Source: Sphingobium naphthae (lineage in GTDB: Bacteria > Pseudomonadota > Alphaproteobacteria > Sphingomonadales > Sphingomonadaceae). Taken from it: a stretch of 64,000 bases of DNA. Where the stretch lies: contig NZ_JAJGNO010000003.1 in NCBI RefSeq assembly GCF_020782235.1, positions 124,001-188,000 of the forward strand, written 5' to 3'. The notes below the pieces were generated by a model. That model was not told where the DNA came from. It made no database searches and saw only the letters and a list, made by a program, of their open reading frames with translations. The translations under genes and the position numbers were made by a program. Shown one piece after another: positions 1-9,039 of this stretch (its first letter is position 1; every line of letters starts with the position of its first letter).

Positions 1-1400
1 AGTCGAGCGAGATTGGAATAGCCGGTGCCGAACTCGTCGATCGCGACGCGCAGTCCTTCGCCGCGCAGCGCGGCCAGCTGCTCCAAAATGCGCTGATCCA
101 TCTCCATTGCGACGGATTCGGTGATTTCCAGCTCCAGCATGGTCGCCGGGGCCTGATAGGTCGCCATTGCATGCCGCAGCCGCAGGAAGAAGTCTGCCTG
201 CGCCAGTTCGCGCGTGCTGATGTTGATCGCGATCCGCTGGCGCTGGCCGGCCTGCGCCCAGCGTGCGACGGTTTCGCAAACCCGGCTCATCACCCAGTCG
301 CCCAGCGCGACGATGGTGCCGCTCTCCTCGGCGACAGGCACGAAGGCGCCGGGCATCACCAGATCCCGCTCGGGATGGGCCCAGCGAACCAGCGCTTCGG
401 CGGCGACGGCTTGTCCACTCGTCGCGTCGATCTGGGGCTGGAATTGCAGCAGGAATTCGTCCCGCTGCAACGCCAGCAGCAGGTCGCGCTCCAGTTCGGC
501 GCGGTCGGCTGCCTCCAGCGCCAGTTCGGCGCTGTAGATTTCGGCGCGCCCGCGTCCCTGATGCTTGGCATGGTACATGGCCACGTCGGCCGCGCGCAGC
601 AGCGCGGAGAGGGTATCGCCATGTTCGGGATAGCAGGCGATGCCGATCGACGCGCCCAGCTCAACATGCTGGCTGCCAAGGTCGAACCGCTCGCCCAGGG
701 CGAATTGCACGGCGCGTGCGATCCGCGCCGCGGCGCTGGGGCCCGGCAGCATGGGAAAGAACATGGTGAATTCGTCGCCGGCAAGCCGCCCGATCACGGC
801 ATCGCCGGTCCCGGCGCTCACCTGCGCCATCACCACTTCGCGCAAGCGCCCCGCGACGCGCGCGAGCAATTGGTCGCCGGCGGCATGACCCAGCGTGTCG
901 TTGACGCCTTTGAACCCGTCCAGGTCGATGAAGAACAGGGCCGCCATGGCATCGGTCTGCCGGCCCGTCAGGTGGCGCTCGACTTGGCGGCAGAAGCTGG
1001 TGCGGTTAGCGAGGCCCGTAATCTGGTCGAACAGCGCCAGGCTCTGGACATGGTCCAGATTGGTGCGCACTTGGCTGAACAGGCTCTGCATCGCGACGGA
1101 CAGGTCGGGCAGTTCCGCGCCGATGTCAGGGGAAACCGGCGACTGCAGATCGCCATGGGCTGCCGAAAGCAGGCGTTCCGTCGCCGTGTCGATCGCAGCG
1201 GCGGTGGAAGCCATGGATCGGCTGGCCGACGCCCAGCTCATCGTGCCGCACAGGATCGCGATGATCAGCGCGCGCCCGACCTGCATCAGATCGTCCTGCT
1301 GCCCGGGCGTATAGCCCAGCACCAGCGACAGGGTGAACACCAGCGCCCCCGCGGCGCAAGCGAAGGCAGCAGCACGGCTTTTCAACGTAACGCCCTGCAT
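1..1400 (-). CDS. Membrane GGDEF-EAL cyclic-di-GMP protein (3' end outside window)
   Basis: Probable diguanylate cyclase/phosphodiesterase acting on cyclic di-GMP at the inner membrane. The frame was read from the ATG at 1400, preceded by AGGAGGCGA, and stays open to the left edge, so the C-terminus is missing. Two hydrophobic segments lie in the first 60 residues. A GGDEF domain follows, with FDQITGLANR, FFIDLDGFKGVNDTLGH and the signature RLAGDEF, an AGDEF variant. The EAL domain begins with AAEALVRWAHPE and contains ELEITES, so the EAL motif is intact. Whether it makes or degrades c-di-GMP cannot be decided from sequence. It lies downstream of the Smr gene on the same strand, about 100 bp away. 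Confidence 0.9.
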   Translation of the reverse strand, partial: MQGVTLKSRAAAFACAAGALVFTLSLVLGYTPGQQDDLMQVGRALIIAILCGTMSWASASRSMASTAAAIDTATERLLSAAHGDLQSPVSPDIGAELPDLSVAMQSLFSQVRTNLDHVQSLALFDQITGLANRTSFCRQVERHLTGRQTDAMAALFFIDLDGFKGVNDTLGHAAGDQLLARVAGRLREVVMAQVSAGTGDAVIGRLAGDEFTMFFPMLPGPSAAARIARAVQFALGERFDLGSQHVELGASIGIACYPEHGDTLSALLRAADVAMYHAKHQGRGRAEIYSAELALEAADRAELERDLLLALQRDEFLLQFQPQIDATSGQAVAAEALVRWAHPERDLVMPGAFVPVAEESGTIVALGDWVMSRVCETVARWAQAGQRQRIAINISTRELAQADFFLRLRHAMATYQAPATMLELEITESVAMEMDQRILEQLAALRGEGLRVAIDEFGTGYSNLAR

Positions 1401-1502
1401 TCGCCTCCTGCCCCGCCTTACGCTCCAGTCAAGGAGCCCCGATCCGACGCATATGGGGGACAGTGGTTAAGAAACGGTCAGCATCGCGGCGACTGTTGCT
1501 GT

Positions 1503-2039
1503 TTATTTTCTGCGCCGCAAAATCAGGTAGAGCGCGCCGTCGCCGCCGTGGCGGGGATGAGCGATGCGCACGCTGGCGATGCGATCGGCATAGACGCTGG
1601 TTTCCAGCCAATGGCCGATCTCCCCCCGGATCGCGCCGCGGCGCGATCCGCCCAGTTTTTCCTCGGTTTTCGGCGGCTTTCCCGTCACCACCAGAAGCAC
1701 GCGGGCATTGTTCGCAAGCGCGTTCGCGATCGCCTGGTTCAGCCGCGCATGCGCTGCCGACAGGCTATGGCCATGCAGGTCGATGCTCATGTCGGGGCTG
1801 ATGGTGCCGCCGCGAATGCGCCGTTCCCAACTATTGTCCAGCATGGCGGCGGGCGCCGCCCGTGGGGGCGCCGGAGCGGCGGCAGGGGCGGGGGGCGTTA
1901 ACCTTGTTTTTGCGGGATTATCCGCTGGAGAGGGCGGCATTGACGTCGCCATGCGCGGGCCCGGCCGCAATGGACGGACGGACCGTGTCAGCGCCGTCCA
2001 GAGCGCCTCTTCCTCCGAACTCAGCCGCCGCCGGACCAT
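1503..2039 (-). CDS. Smr (small MutS-related) domain protein
   Basis: A 178-aa protein. The N-terminal half is a proline/alanine-rich linker. The C-terminal 85 residues are an Smr domain, with the IDLHGHSL motif near residue 86, then VLLVVTGKPP, RGAIRGEIGHWL and HPRHGGDGALYLILRR. Smr domains are known nucleases or nucleic-acid-binding modules found at the C-terminus of MutS2 and alone. The substrate here is unknown. It follows mltA on the same strand with an 11-bp gap, an arrangement shared by many alphaproteobacteria, so the two are probably cotranscribed. Confidence 0.9.
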   Translation of the reverse strand: MVRRRLSSEEEALWTALTRSVRPLRPGPRMATSMPPSPADNPAKTRLTPPAPAAAPAPPRAAPAAMLDNSWERRIRGGTISPDMSIDLHGHSLSAAHARLNQAIANALANNARVLLVVTGKPPKTEEKLGGSRRGAIRGEIGHWLETSVYADRIASVRIAHPRHGGDGALYLILRRRK

Positions 2040-2050
2040 GGCGGGGCCGA

Positions 2051-3304
2051 TCAGCGCCCGGTGAGCCGTGCGGCCGATCCGATCGGCAGCAGGATGAGCG
2101 CGCTGCCGCGGGCCGACATGCCGCCCGCGATGCCGCGCGCGCGCGCGCCCGCGCCCCAGAAGCTGTCGAAGCGGTTCGCGCCCTTGATCGCCCCGCCCGT
2201 GTCCTGCGCAATCCAGATGCCGTTGGGCTCTGCCCGGTCGAGCGAGAGCAGCACCGGCGCGCCCATGGGGATGAATTTGGGATCGGCGGCAACCGTGGCT
2301 TCCGGCGTCACGGGCACGCCCATGGCGCCGAGCGGCCCCGGTCCGGTGAGTTCGCGGAAGAAGACGAAGCTCTTATTCTCGTTCATGATGACCGCGCCTT
2401 CGGCCGGGTGCGCGCGCAGATAGGCCATGATGTCCTGCATCGACCCGGCCTGGATCAGGCCGCGATCCTTCATCAGCTTGCCGATCCCGGTATAGTCGCG
2501 GCCATTCTGCCCGTCATAGCCGATGCGCATGACGCCGCCGTCGGGCAGCAGCAATCGCCCGCTGCCCTGCACCTGCAGAAAGAAGAACTCGACCGGATCG
2601 GCCGCCCAGGCCAGCTCCAGTCCGCGCCCGGCAAGCGATCCCGCCACGATCCGGCTGCGTTCGTCATAGGGAATGAACTTGGTGCCCTGCACCTTGCCGC
2701 GGATCGATCGGCCCTTCAGGCTTTCGCTGAACTGGCCCAGATCGACGTCGATCAGGTCGTCGGGACGGCGATAGATCGGTACGTCGTAGCCGGCCTGGTG
2801 CGTGCGCGACCCGGCGATCTCCGGTTCATAATAGCCCGTGACGAAGGCGGCGCCATCGCCCACCTGCACCGCTTCGAAATAGCGCGAGAAAAATTCGCTG
2901 GCGGAGGCATCGGGCCAGCTTGACGCCGCCGCGCAGCTATTGTTCCAGTCCGACCCGCGCGTCAGGCCGCTCGCGTCCGTGCGACGCATCAGGCTGGGGC
3001 AGGACAGGCGGAAGGCCTGCAGCGCGCGGCGCGCCTGTTCGCCAGAGGGAATAAGGTCGGCGATCGCCGGCCCGCGCGTGACTCCCAGCCCGGCAGCCGT
3101 GCTGGTATCGATGCCGGGCTCAACTGGCGTAGCGACGGATAAGGTGGGGCGGGGCGTGGCAGGCGTGGGCCGGGTCGCCACTTCGCCCGACGGCGTCGGC
3201 CGACCAGGGGCAGGCCCGCCCGCAGAAGGTGGAATGACGCTGCCCGCGCACGCGGACAGCATCAGCGCAACGATCAGCGCGCCTTCCTTGCGGCGCCGGA
3301 TCAT
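2051..3304 (-). CDS. mltA: Membrane-bound lytic murein transglycosylase A (MltA)
   Basis: Cleaves the MurNAc-GlcNAc bond of peptidoglycan, leaving 1,6-anhydro-MurNAc. It is expected as a lipoprotein in the outer membrane. I chose the ATG at 3304 because it opens with MIRRRKEGAL, a hydrophobic stretch and the lipobox LSAC. The longer upstream frame adds unlikely residues. The product is 417 aa: a proline-rich linker, the MltA domain (FFSRYFEAVQVGD, GYYEPEIAGSR) and a C-terminal 3D domain with AQDTGGAIKGANRFD, which holds the catalytic Asp of the family. It lies between the Tim44-like and Smr genes. Confidence 0.95.
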   Translation of the reverse strand: MIRRRKEGALIVALMLSACAGSVIPPSAGGPAPGRPTPSGEVATRPTPATPRPTLSVATPVEPGIDTSTAAGLGVTRGPAIADLIPSGEQARRALQAFRLSCPSLMRRTDASGLTRGSDWNNSCAAASSWPDASASEFFSRYFEAVQVGDGAAFVTGYYEPEIAGSRTHQAGYDVPIYRRPDDLIDVDLGQFSESLKGRSIRGKVQGTKFIPYDERSRIVAGSLAGRGLELAWAADPVEFFFLQVQGSGRLLLPDGGVMRIGYDGQNGRDYTGIGKLMKDRGLIQAGSMQDIMAYLRAHPAEGAVIMNENKSFVFFRELTGPGPLGAMGVPVTPEATVAADPKFIPMGAPVLLSLDRAEPNGIWIAQDTGGAIKGANRFDSFWGAGARARGIAGGMSARGSALILLPIGSAARLTGR

Positions 3305-3335
3305 GCCGCGCTCGCTCTTCCGATCCTGTGCGGGA

Positions 3336-3989
3336 TCACGCTTCGTCGGTTTCGCTGAGCTTCCAGTTCGGGTCGGCGCTGCGAATGTCGCGGGTGAAGG
3401 TCCAGATGTCCTTCGTCCCGATCGCATCGGTCAACGACCCGGCAATCACATTGCCATCCTTGTCGCGCGTGATGGCGGCGATGTCCGCCTCGAAGCGCAA
3501 GGCGACTTCGGCGGTGCGGTCGCGCATCGACGCCTCGACGATCTGCGCCTTCTCGATCCGCACCAGCCGGTTGTCCAGCACATGGCCATCGGTCTCGCGG
3601 GCGGCGATCGCTTCCTCGAACGAGGTCAGAACATCGGCGTCGCACAACCAAGCCAGTTCTTCGCGATCGCCGCGCCAGAAGGCCTCCAGCACCATCTTGT
3701 AGGCGCTCTTTGCCCCGTCGACGAACTGCGGAACGTCGAAGCTGCGATCGGCGGCGATGAGCGCGCGCACGCCGGCTTCGGCGCCGGGGGCGATCAGCCC
3801 TTCGGCCAGCCGCACCGAATCGCTGCCGCCCTGGCTCATCGGGCCGGGCTGCAGCACCGTGACCTTCGCGCGATCCTCGGCCGGACGCAGCGCCGGCTCC
3901 TGCTCATGCCCCGTGCGCTTGCCGAGCACGGAATAGAGCCGCAGCGCCAGAAAGCCGGCGATCATGGCGAGGATGACGATCACGTACAC
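3336..3989 (-). CDS. Tim44-like domain protein
   Basis: A 217-aa protein with one N-terminal membrane segment (YVIVILAMIAGFLALRL) and a C-terminal Tim44-like domain of the NTF2-like fold (AYKMVLEAFWRGDREELAWL near residue 93, then DIWTFTRDIRSADPNWKL). In mitochondria Tim44 tethers the import motor. The bacterial relatives are inner-membrane proteins with less certain roles. The start is a GTG at 3989; a second GTG two codons on is possible. It is divergent from secB with about 180 bp between them and is followed by mltA, an arrangement common in alphaproteobacteria. Confidence 0.88.
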   Translation of the reverse strand: MYVIVILAMIAGFLALRLYSVLGKRTGHEQEPALRPAEDRAKVTVLQPGPMSQGGSDSVRLAEGLIAPGAEAGVRALIAADRSFDVPQFVDGAKSAYKMVLEAFWRGDREELAWLCDADVLTSFEEAIAARETDGHVLDNRLVRIEKAQIVEASMRDRTAEVALRFEADIAAITRDKDGNVIAGSLTDAIGTKDIWTFTRDIRSADPNWKLSETDEA

Positions 3990-4170
3990 GGAAGCAAATA
4001 CCCTTTGTTCGGGACGACGTTCCCAACAACATAGGCATGTTTCCCCCCAACTTCAAATAGACTGTGCCCGGGCCGCCATTGCCCTTGTTCCACGCCCCTG
4101 CTAAGCGCGCGGGCTATCATCTTCCGGGGGCGCGCCGCCGCCGGCCAACTGGGAAAGTCAAGGTAGAGAT

Positions 4171-4677
4171 ATGGCCGACGAAGCCGACATCAACAGCACC
4201 ATCAACGTCCAGCCCAACGGCGCCGACGCCGGGCCGCAGATCGCGCTCATCAGCCAATATGTGAAGGACCTGTCCTTCGAAAATCCCAACGCCCCGGCGG
4301 TCTACCAGTGGCCCGACCAGCCGCAGATCGACGTCCAGTTCAACATCGGCGCCGACAAGGTGGGTGAGGAAGTGCTGGAAGTCTCGCTCCGGATCGACGT
4401 GAAGGCGTTTGCGCCGCAGGGCACGGCCTTTGCGGTCGAACTGCTCTATGCCGCCATCTTCGGCATGCGCAACGTGCCCGAAGACCAGGTCCAGCCCTTC
4501 ATGCTGGCCGAAGCGCCGCGCCTCATCTTCCCCTTCGCGCGCCGCGTCCTGGCCGACGCCATCCGCGACGGCGGCTTCCCGCCGCTGCTGCTCGATCCGA
4601 TCGACTTCGGTTCGCTCTACATGCAGCAGGCCCAGCAGATGCAGGCGACCGCAGGCGAGCCCGCGGGCCACGCCTGA
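4171..4677 (+). CDS. secB: Protein-export chaperone SecB
   Basis: A cytoplasmic tetrameric chaperone that keeps preproteins unfolded and hands them to SecA. The 168-aa length is typical for alphaproteobacteria. Recognisable blocks are YVKDLSFENPNAP near residue 30, VQFNIGADKVGEEVLEVSL and a C-terminal LLDPIDFGSLYMQQ. The start ATG at 4171 follows the purine-rich AAGGTAGAGAT. It is divergent from the Tim44-like gene and upstream of murJ, separated from murJ by a palindromic element. Confidence 0.97.
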   Translation: MADEADINSTINVQPNGADAGPQIALISQYVKDLSFENPNAPAVYQWPDQPQIDVQFNIGADKVGEEVLEVSLRIDVKAFAPQGTAFAVELLYAAIFGMRNVPEDQVQPFMLAEAPRLIFPFARRVLADAIRDGGFPPLLLDPIDFGSLYMQQAQQMQATAGEPAGHA

Positions 4678-4700
4678 CCCTCAGGCCATGACTCTCTCTC

Positions 4701-4781
4701 CCGTTCGGGCCGAGCCTGTCGATACCCCTTCCTTGTCTTTCGGGGATAAGGAAGGTCCTTCGACAGGGTCGGGGCGAACGG
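4701..4781. repeat. Intergenic palindrome, family A (CGTTCG / CTGTCGA type)
   Basis: Left arm CCGTTCGGGCCGAGCCTGTC and right arm GACAGGGTCGGGGCGAACGG are imperfect inverted copies, with an inner CCTTCC/GGAAGG pairing. It lies between secB and murJ. It resembles the abundant REP-like repeats of sphingomonad genomes; that is from general knowledge, not a search. Related copies lie near 45530 and 49700. It could end or stabilise the secB transcript. Confidence 0.75.
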
Positions 4782-4797
4782 GACGCGCATCTGCTCC

Positions 4798-6372
4798 ATG
4801 AAACTGGTGAAAGCCCTGGGCTCGGTCGGCGGGCTGACGCTCGCCAGCCGCGTGCTGGCGCTGGTGCGCGATTCGCTGGCGGCGCGTTATGTCGGCGCCG
4901 GCTTCGCCTCGGACGCATTTAACGGTGTCGCCTTTCGCCTGCCCAACATGTTCCGGGCGCTTTTTGCCGAGGGCGCCTTTTCCGCCGCCTTCATTCCGCT
5001 CTTCAACAGGAAGGCGGCGGGCGAGGGCGGCCTTTCCGCCGGCTATAACTTCGCCGAGCGCGCGCTGGCCGTGCTGCTGCCGGTGCTCATTCTCTTCACG
5101 CTGCTGCTGCTGGCCGCCGCCTGGCCGGTCACATGGCTGTTGTCGGGGGGCTTTTCGCGGCAGAACCCCACGCCCGATCAATTTGCCTATGCCGTCACCC
5201 TGTCGCGCATCACCATCCCTTATCTGGCGCTGATCTCGCTCGCCTCGCTGCTGGGCGGCATCCTCAATTCGCTCGACAAATTCTGGGTCAATGCCGCAGC
5301 GCCGATCCTGCTCAATGTCGCGATGATCGCCGGCTTGTGGTTTTTCCACGGCGCGGACGAATATGAAACCGCGCGGGTCCAGGCGATGTCGGTGACGATC
5401 GGCGGCGCGCTGCAATTGCTGTGGCTGATGCTCGCCTGCCGCCGCGCCGGCGTCGCGATCCGGCTGAAGCGCCCGCGAATGGACAAGGATGTGCGGGAAT
5501 TGCTGCGCCTGATCGTGCCCGCCGCGGCGGGCGCTGGCGCGGCCCAGATCAATCTGCTGATTTCCACCGCCCTGTCGGGCTGGCTGCTCGCCTCGGGTTC
5601 GATCACCTATATCTATTATGCCGACCGGCTGAACCAGTTGCCGCTGGGCCTGATCGGCATCGGCCTTGGCACCATCCTGCTCCCCACCATCTCGCGCATG
5701 CTGTCGAAGGGCGAGGAGGCGGCAGCGATGGAGACGCAGAACCGGGGCATCGAACTGGCCCTGTTCCTCACCCTGCCCGCGACCGTGGCGTTCCTGACCG
5801 TGGCGGAACCGATCGTGCGCGGCCTCTTCCAATATGGCCGCTTCACGCCTGAAGACGCGATGCGCTGCGGCTGGGCGCTGTCGGCCTTCTCGATCGGCCT
5901 GCCCAGCTATGTGCTGGTGAAGGTGCTGACGCCGGGCTATTATGCGCGCGGCGACACCCGGACGCCGGTGCGCTACGCGATGCTTTCGATCCTGATCAAC
6001 ATCGCCGGCAATCTGGCGATGATCCCCACACTGGGCCATATCGGCCCGCCGCTTGCCACCGCCCTGTCCTCGACCGTCAATGTCGCCATGCTCTACACCA
6101 CATTGGTCAGGCGCGGCCACTTCGCTGCCGACGCCGGCCTGCGCCGCCGCATTCCCCGCCTGGCGCTGGCGGCGCTGATCATGGGCGGAGCGCTCTGGGC
6201 GGGCGAGGAGCTGCTCGATCCCTGGCTCACCGGGGCGATGCTCCAGCGCTATGTCGCGCTCGCGCTGCTGGTCGGCGCCGGGGTGGCGCTTTACGGGCTG
6301 GCGTCCTTCGTCACGGGCGCTTATCGGCTCTCCGACATCAAGGCGCTGATGCGCCGCAAAAGTTCAACCTGA
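4798..6372 (+). CDS. murJ: Lipid II flippase MurJ (MviN family)
   Basis: Moves undecaprenyl-pyrophosphate-linked peptidoglycan precursor (lipid II) across the inner membrane. The 524-aa polytopic protein has the MviN N-terminus, with LTLASRVLALVRDSLAARY near residue 15 and FRLPNMFRALFAEGAFSAAF near 48, followed by repeated hydrophobic helices consistent with 14 membrane segments. No strong ribosome site precedes the ATG at 4798. trpS follows 20 bp downstream. Function links it to the dcw cluster 7 kb away. Confidence 0.97.
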   Translation: MKLVKALGSVGGLTLASRVLALVRDSLAARYVGAGFASDAFNGVAFRLPNMFRALFAEGAFSAAFIPLFNRKAAGEGGLSAGYNFAERALAVLLPVLILFTLLLLAAAWPVTWLLSGGFSRQNPTPDQFAYAVTLSRITIPYLALISLASLLGGILNSLDKFWVNAAAPILLNVAMIAGLWFFHGADEYETARVQAMSVTIGGALQLLWLMLACRRAGVAIRLKRPRMDKDVRELLRLIVPAAAGAGAAQINLLISTALSGWLLASGSITYIYYADRLNQLPLGLIGIGLGTILLPTISRMLSKGEEAAAMETQNRGIELALFLTLPATVAFLTVAEPIVRGLFQYGRFTPEDAMRCGWALSAFSIGLPSYVLVKVLTPGYYARGDTRTPVRYAMLSILINIAGNLAMIPTLGHIGPPLATALSSTVNVAMLYTTLVRRGHFAADAGLRRRIPRLALAALIMGGALWAGEELLDPWLTGAMLQRYVALALLVGAGVALYGLASFVTGAYRLSDIKALMRRKSST

Positions 6373-6392
6373 CTAGAGAACGGATCAGTCCC

Positions 6393-7397
6393 ATGCGCGT
6401 CCTTTCCGGCATCCAGCCGACCGGCAATCTGCACCTTGGTAACTATCTAGGCGCGATCCGCAACTGGGTGCGGATGCAGGACGAGATGGACAGCGAAAGC
6501 CAGTGCTTCTTCTTCCTTGCCGATATGCACTCGATCACGGTGCATGAAGGGCGCGAGCAGCGCATCCGCAACGTGCGCGACATGGCGGCCGCTCTGGTCG
6601 CGGCCGGCATCGATCCCGACCGTTCGGTCCTGTTCAACCAGGCGCGGGTGCCCGCCCATGCGGAGCTGTGCTGGCTGCTGAACGGCACCGCGCGCATCGG
6701 CTGGCTCAACCGCATGACCCAGTTCAAGGACAAGGTGGGCAAGGATCGCGAAGGCGCGTCCATCGGCCTGTTCGTCTATCCGGTGCTGCAGGCGGCCGAC
6801 ATATTGCTCTACAACGCCACGCATGTGCCGGTGGGCGAGGACCAGAAGCAGCATCTGGAGCTGGCGCGCGACATCGCCACCAAGTTCAACACCGACTTCG
6901 GCGTCGATCTCTTCACCATGCCGGCCCCGATCATTCCCAAGGAATCGGCGCGGATCATGTCGCTGCGCGACGGCACGGCGAAAATGTCGAAATCCGACCC
7001 CAGCGACATGAGCCGCATCAACCTGACCGATGATGACGACGCCATCATGCAGAAGGTGAAGAAGGCCAAGACCGATCCCGAACCGCTGCCCGAAACGGCC
7101 GAGGGCCTGGCGGGCCGGGCGGAGGCGAGCAATCTGGTCGGCATTTTCGCGACCCTGTCCGGCGCCACGCCCGATGCGATCTGCGCCGACTTCGCCGGGA
7201 AGGGCTTCGGCGCGTTCAAGCCGGCGCTCGGCGAATTGCTGGTCGAAACGCTTCGCCCGATCCGCGAGCGTTTTTTGCAGCTGCGCACCGACGATGCCGC
7301 GCTGGACGCGATCCTGGACAAGGGCGCGGCGAAGGCGGCATCGGCGGCCGAACCGACTCTGCGCGCCGCCTATGACGCTATGGGCCTGATGCGCTGA
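6393..7397 (+). CDS. trpS: Tryptophan--tRNA ligase
   Basis: Class Ic aminoacyl-tRNA synthetase charging tRNA-Trp. The 334-aa length is normal for bacteria. The HIGH-type motif appears as TGNLHLGNYLGA near residue 11, and the KMSKS loop as TAKMSKSDPSD near residue 197. GEDQKQHLELARD of the tryptophan-binding region is present. It starts 20 bp after murJ and is probably cotranscribed. Confidence 0.98.
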   Translation: MRVLSGIQPTGNLHLGNYLGAIRNWVRMQDEMDSESQCFFFLADMHSITVHEGREQRIRNVRDMAAALVAAGIDPDRSVLFNQARVPAHAELCWLLNGTARIGWLNRMTQFKDKVGKDREGASIGLFVYPVLQAADILLYNATHVPVGEDQKQHLELARDIATKFNTDFGVDLFTMPAPIIPKESARIMSLRDGTAKMSKSDPSDMSRINLTDDDDAIMQKVKKAKTDPEPLPETAEGLAGRAEASNLVGIFATLSGATPDAICADFAGKGFGAFKPALGELLVETLRPIRERFLQLRTDDAALDAILDKGAAKAASAAEPTLRAAYDAMGLMR

Positions 7398-7404
7398 AGC
7401 GCGC

Positions 7405-7421
7405 GGGGGCTGGACGCCCCC
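7405..7421. terminator. GC hairpin between convergent trpS and TonB_C-like gene
   Basis: GGGGGC-TGGAC-GCCCCC forms a perfect 6-bp stem in the 29-bp gap between two convergent stop codons. There is no T-tract on either side, so a role as bidirectional terminator is only an inference. Confidence 0.4.
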
Positions 7422-7426
7422 ATCGC

Positions 7427-8029
7427 TCATTCGTCGGCGTTGATCTTCTCGTATCGCAAGATCGTCCGCATCTTCTGGCGGACGGGATTGCCTGCTGCGT
7501 CCTTCTGGACAGGATAGCGGCGGCCCAATATCTGCTGCGCGCAGGCGCCTTCCATCGGCGCGGGCTTGTCGTTGATCAGCGTCTTGCAATCCGACGTGGA
7601 CCCGTCCGGTTCGATGAAAAAGGTTGTCACGATGTTCATCGGCAGCGGCGGCAGGCTGGCGACGCCATCGCTGCCGGGCAGTCGCCATGTGATCCGGCCC
7701 GTATATTTGTCGGCCGTCGCCCGTCCCTTGGCATCCTTGGCTGGAACGAACCGCGCGCGTTCCAGCAATTTCGCGCATGTCGCATTGTCCAGGCTGGCGA
7801 CGCCGCTGCTCGACGTAATGGTGCAGTTCGTCGGCACGCCCGCGCGGTCGACCTCCAGCTGGAATGCGGTGGTCCCATCCAGTTCCTGACGTTGGGCATC
7901 GGAAGGATAGTCCTCGTCCGTCAGCCATCCGCCCGGATTGTCGAGGGGCCTGGCGCGCTCCGGCGGCTCAGGCGCCGTCGCGGCAAGGAGGAGAGGAATG
8001 GCGGCGAGCGTGCAGCAGGATCGGATCAT
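7427..8029 (-). CDS. Secreted protein with duplicated TonB C-terminal-like domain
   Basis: A 200-aa protein with a signal peptide (AAIPLLLAATA) and two units resembling the TonB C-terminal fold: TAFQLEVDRAGVPTNCTI...LLERARFVPAKDAKG and a second with TTFFIEPDGSTSDC...ILGRRYPVQKDAAGN. Each unit carries a pair of Cys that could form a disulfide. It lacks a TonB-type anchor and proline-rich stalk, so it is unlikely to be a classical energy transducer. The function is unknown. It is divergent from the DUF4136 lipoprotein across about 200 bp. Confidence 0.75.
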   Translation of the reverse strand: MIRSCCTLAAIPLLLAATAPEPPERARPLDNPGGWLTDEDYPSDAQRQELDGTTAFQLEVDRAGVPTNCTITSSSGVASLDNATCAKLLERARFVPAKDAKGRATADKYTGRITWRLPGSDGVASLPPLPMNIVTTFFIEPDGSTSDCKTLINDKPAPMEGACAQQILGRRYPVQKDAAGNPVRQKMRTILRYEKINADE

Positions 8030-8228
8030 GCGCCTTCCTCTGCCGCAAGCCTCGTCTATTTTCCAGCGCCTTGACGGCTTTGCCAGCGCTGCGCCGTCCC
8101 TTCACAGCGAGAACATGGTTTGCGCCCATTCGGTCTCTTCAAGCGTTCAAACGATGTTCAGTTGCCTTTTGCTAATGCAGGGCGCAAGAATGAACCCAGG
8201 CTCCACGCCTGTCACAGGACGCAGAAAA

Positions 8229-8870
8229 ATGACCCGTATCAAGAAGTTCGGTCTGTTCGCGGCGCCCGCCCTGGCGCTGGTGGCGCTGTCGGGCTGCGCC
8301 ACATCGTTCAAGGCCGATGTCGCCCGCTTCCAGCAACTGCCCGCGCCCGCGGGGCAGAGCTTCACGATCGTCGCCGATGATCCCAAGCTCGCCGGCGGCC
8401 TGGAATTCGCCCATTATGCCGACCTTGTCGGGCAGCGACTGGCGCAGACCGGCTATGTCCGCGCCAATGATCCCGCCGGCGCCGACCTGATCGTGCGCGT
8501 CGCCTATGATGTCGACAATGGCCGCGAAAAGGTCCGCTCGACCGGCTTTGGCGATCCCTATTATGGCGGCTGGGGATGGCGCGGCCGCTGGGGCCGTCCC
8601 TGGGGCTATGGCTTCTATGATCCCTGGCTGTTCGGGCCGAGCGGCTATACCGATGTGTCGAGCTATACCGTCTATACCAGCGACCTCAGCCTGAAGATCG
8701 ATCGCGCGGCTGACAATCGCCGCCTGTTCGAAGGCACGGCGAGCGCGCAGTCGCTCTCGAACAAGCTCACCTATCTGGTGCCCAATCTGATCGATGCGAT
8801 GTTCACCAACTTCCCCGGCCAGAATGGCGAGAATGTGAAGATCACGCTGCCGCCGGAAAGCCGCGGCTGA
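8229..8870 (+). CDS. DUF4136-family lipoprotein
   Basis: A 213-aa predicted lipoprotein. MTRIKKFGLF is followed by a hydrophobic core and the lipobox LSGC, which is why I start at the ATG at 8229 and not upstream. The mature part fits DUF4136: FKADVARFQQLP at the start, ADLIVRVAYDVDNG, an aromatic Gly/Trp/Arg-rich loop around residues 107-130 and a late LYTSD-like strand region with LFEGTASAQS. Its function is unknown; the family is envelope-located. A clear terminator follows. Confidence 0.85.
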   Translation: MTRIKKFGLFAAPALALVALSGCATSFKADVARFQQLPAPAGQSFTIVADDPKLAGGLEFAHYADLVGQRLAQTGYVRANDPAGADLIVRVAYDVDNGREKVRSTGFGDPYYGGWGWRGRWGRPWGYGFYDPWLFGPSGYTDVSSYTVYTSDLSLKIDRAADNRRLFEGTASAQSLSNKLTYLVPNLIDAMFTNFPGQNGENVKITLPPESRG

Positions 8871-8899
8871 TCAAAGCCTCCAGCTTGGCGGATGGACAG

Positions 8900-8932
8900 A
8901 GCCCGGCCCTCGACAGAGGCGCCGGGCTTTTT
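8900..8932 (+). terminator. Rho-independent terminator of the DUF4136 gene
   Basis: AGCCCGGC and GCCGGGCT form an 8-bp GC-rich stem around a 13-nt loop and run into TTTTT, 30 bp after the stop codon at 8870. Confidence 0.88.
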
Positions 8933-8967
8933 CAGGGGCTAGTGGTCTGCCACCGGGGGGACTCGAC

Positions 8968-9001
8968 AAAAAAAAGGGCTCGCCGTCTGCCCGGCGAGCC
9001 C
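8968..9001 (-). terminator. Rho-independent terminator of the entericidin-like gene
   Basis: On the minus strand GGGCTCGCC and GGCGAGCCC form a strong stem followed by eight T residues. It faces the entericidin-like gene and lies about 40 bp after its stop. Between it and the plus-strand terminator there is nothing else to report. Confidence 0.92.
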
Positions 9002-9039
9002 ATGCTAGGGAGGGGGTCAATGAAAAAGCGGGCGCGCCT

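Noticed and set aside
171..1901. 576-codon plus-strand open frame over the GGDEF-EAL and Smr genes
   Set aside because: The minus strand gives intact GGDEF, EAL and Smr motifs; the plus frame shows none.
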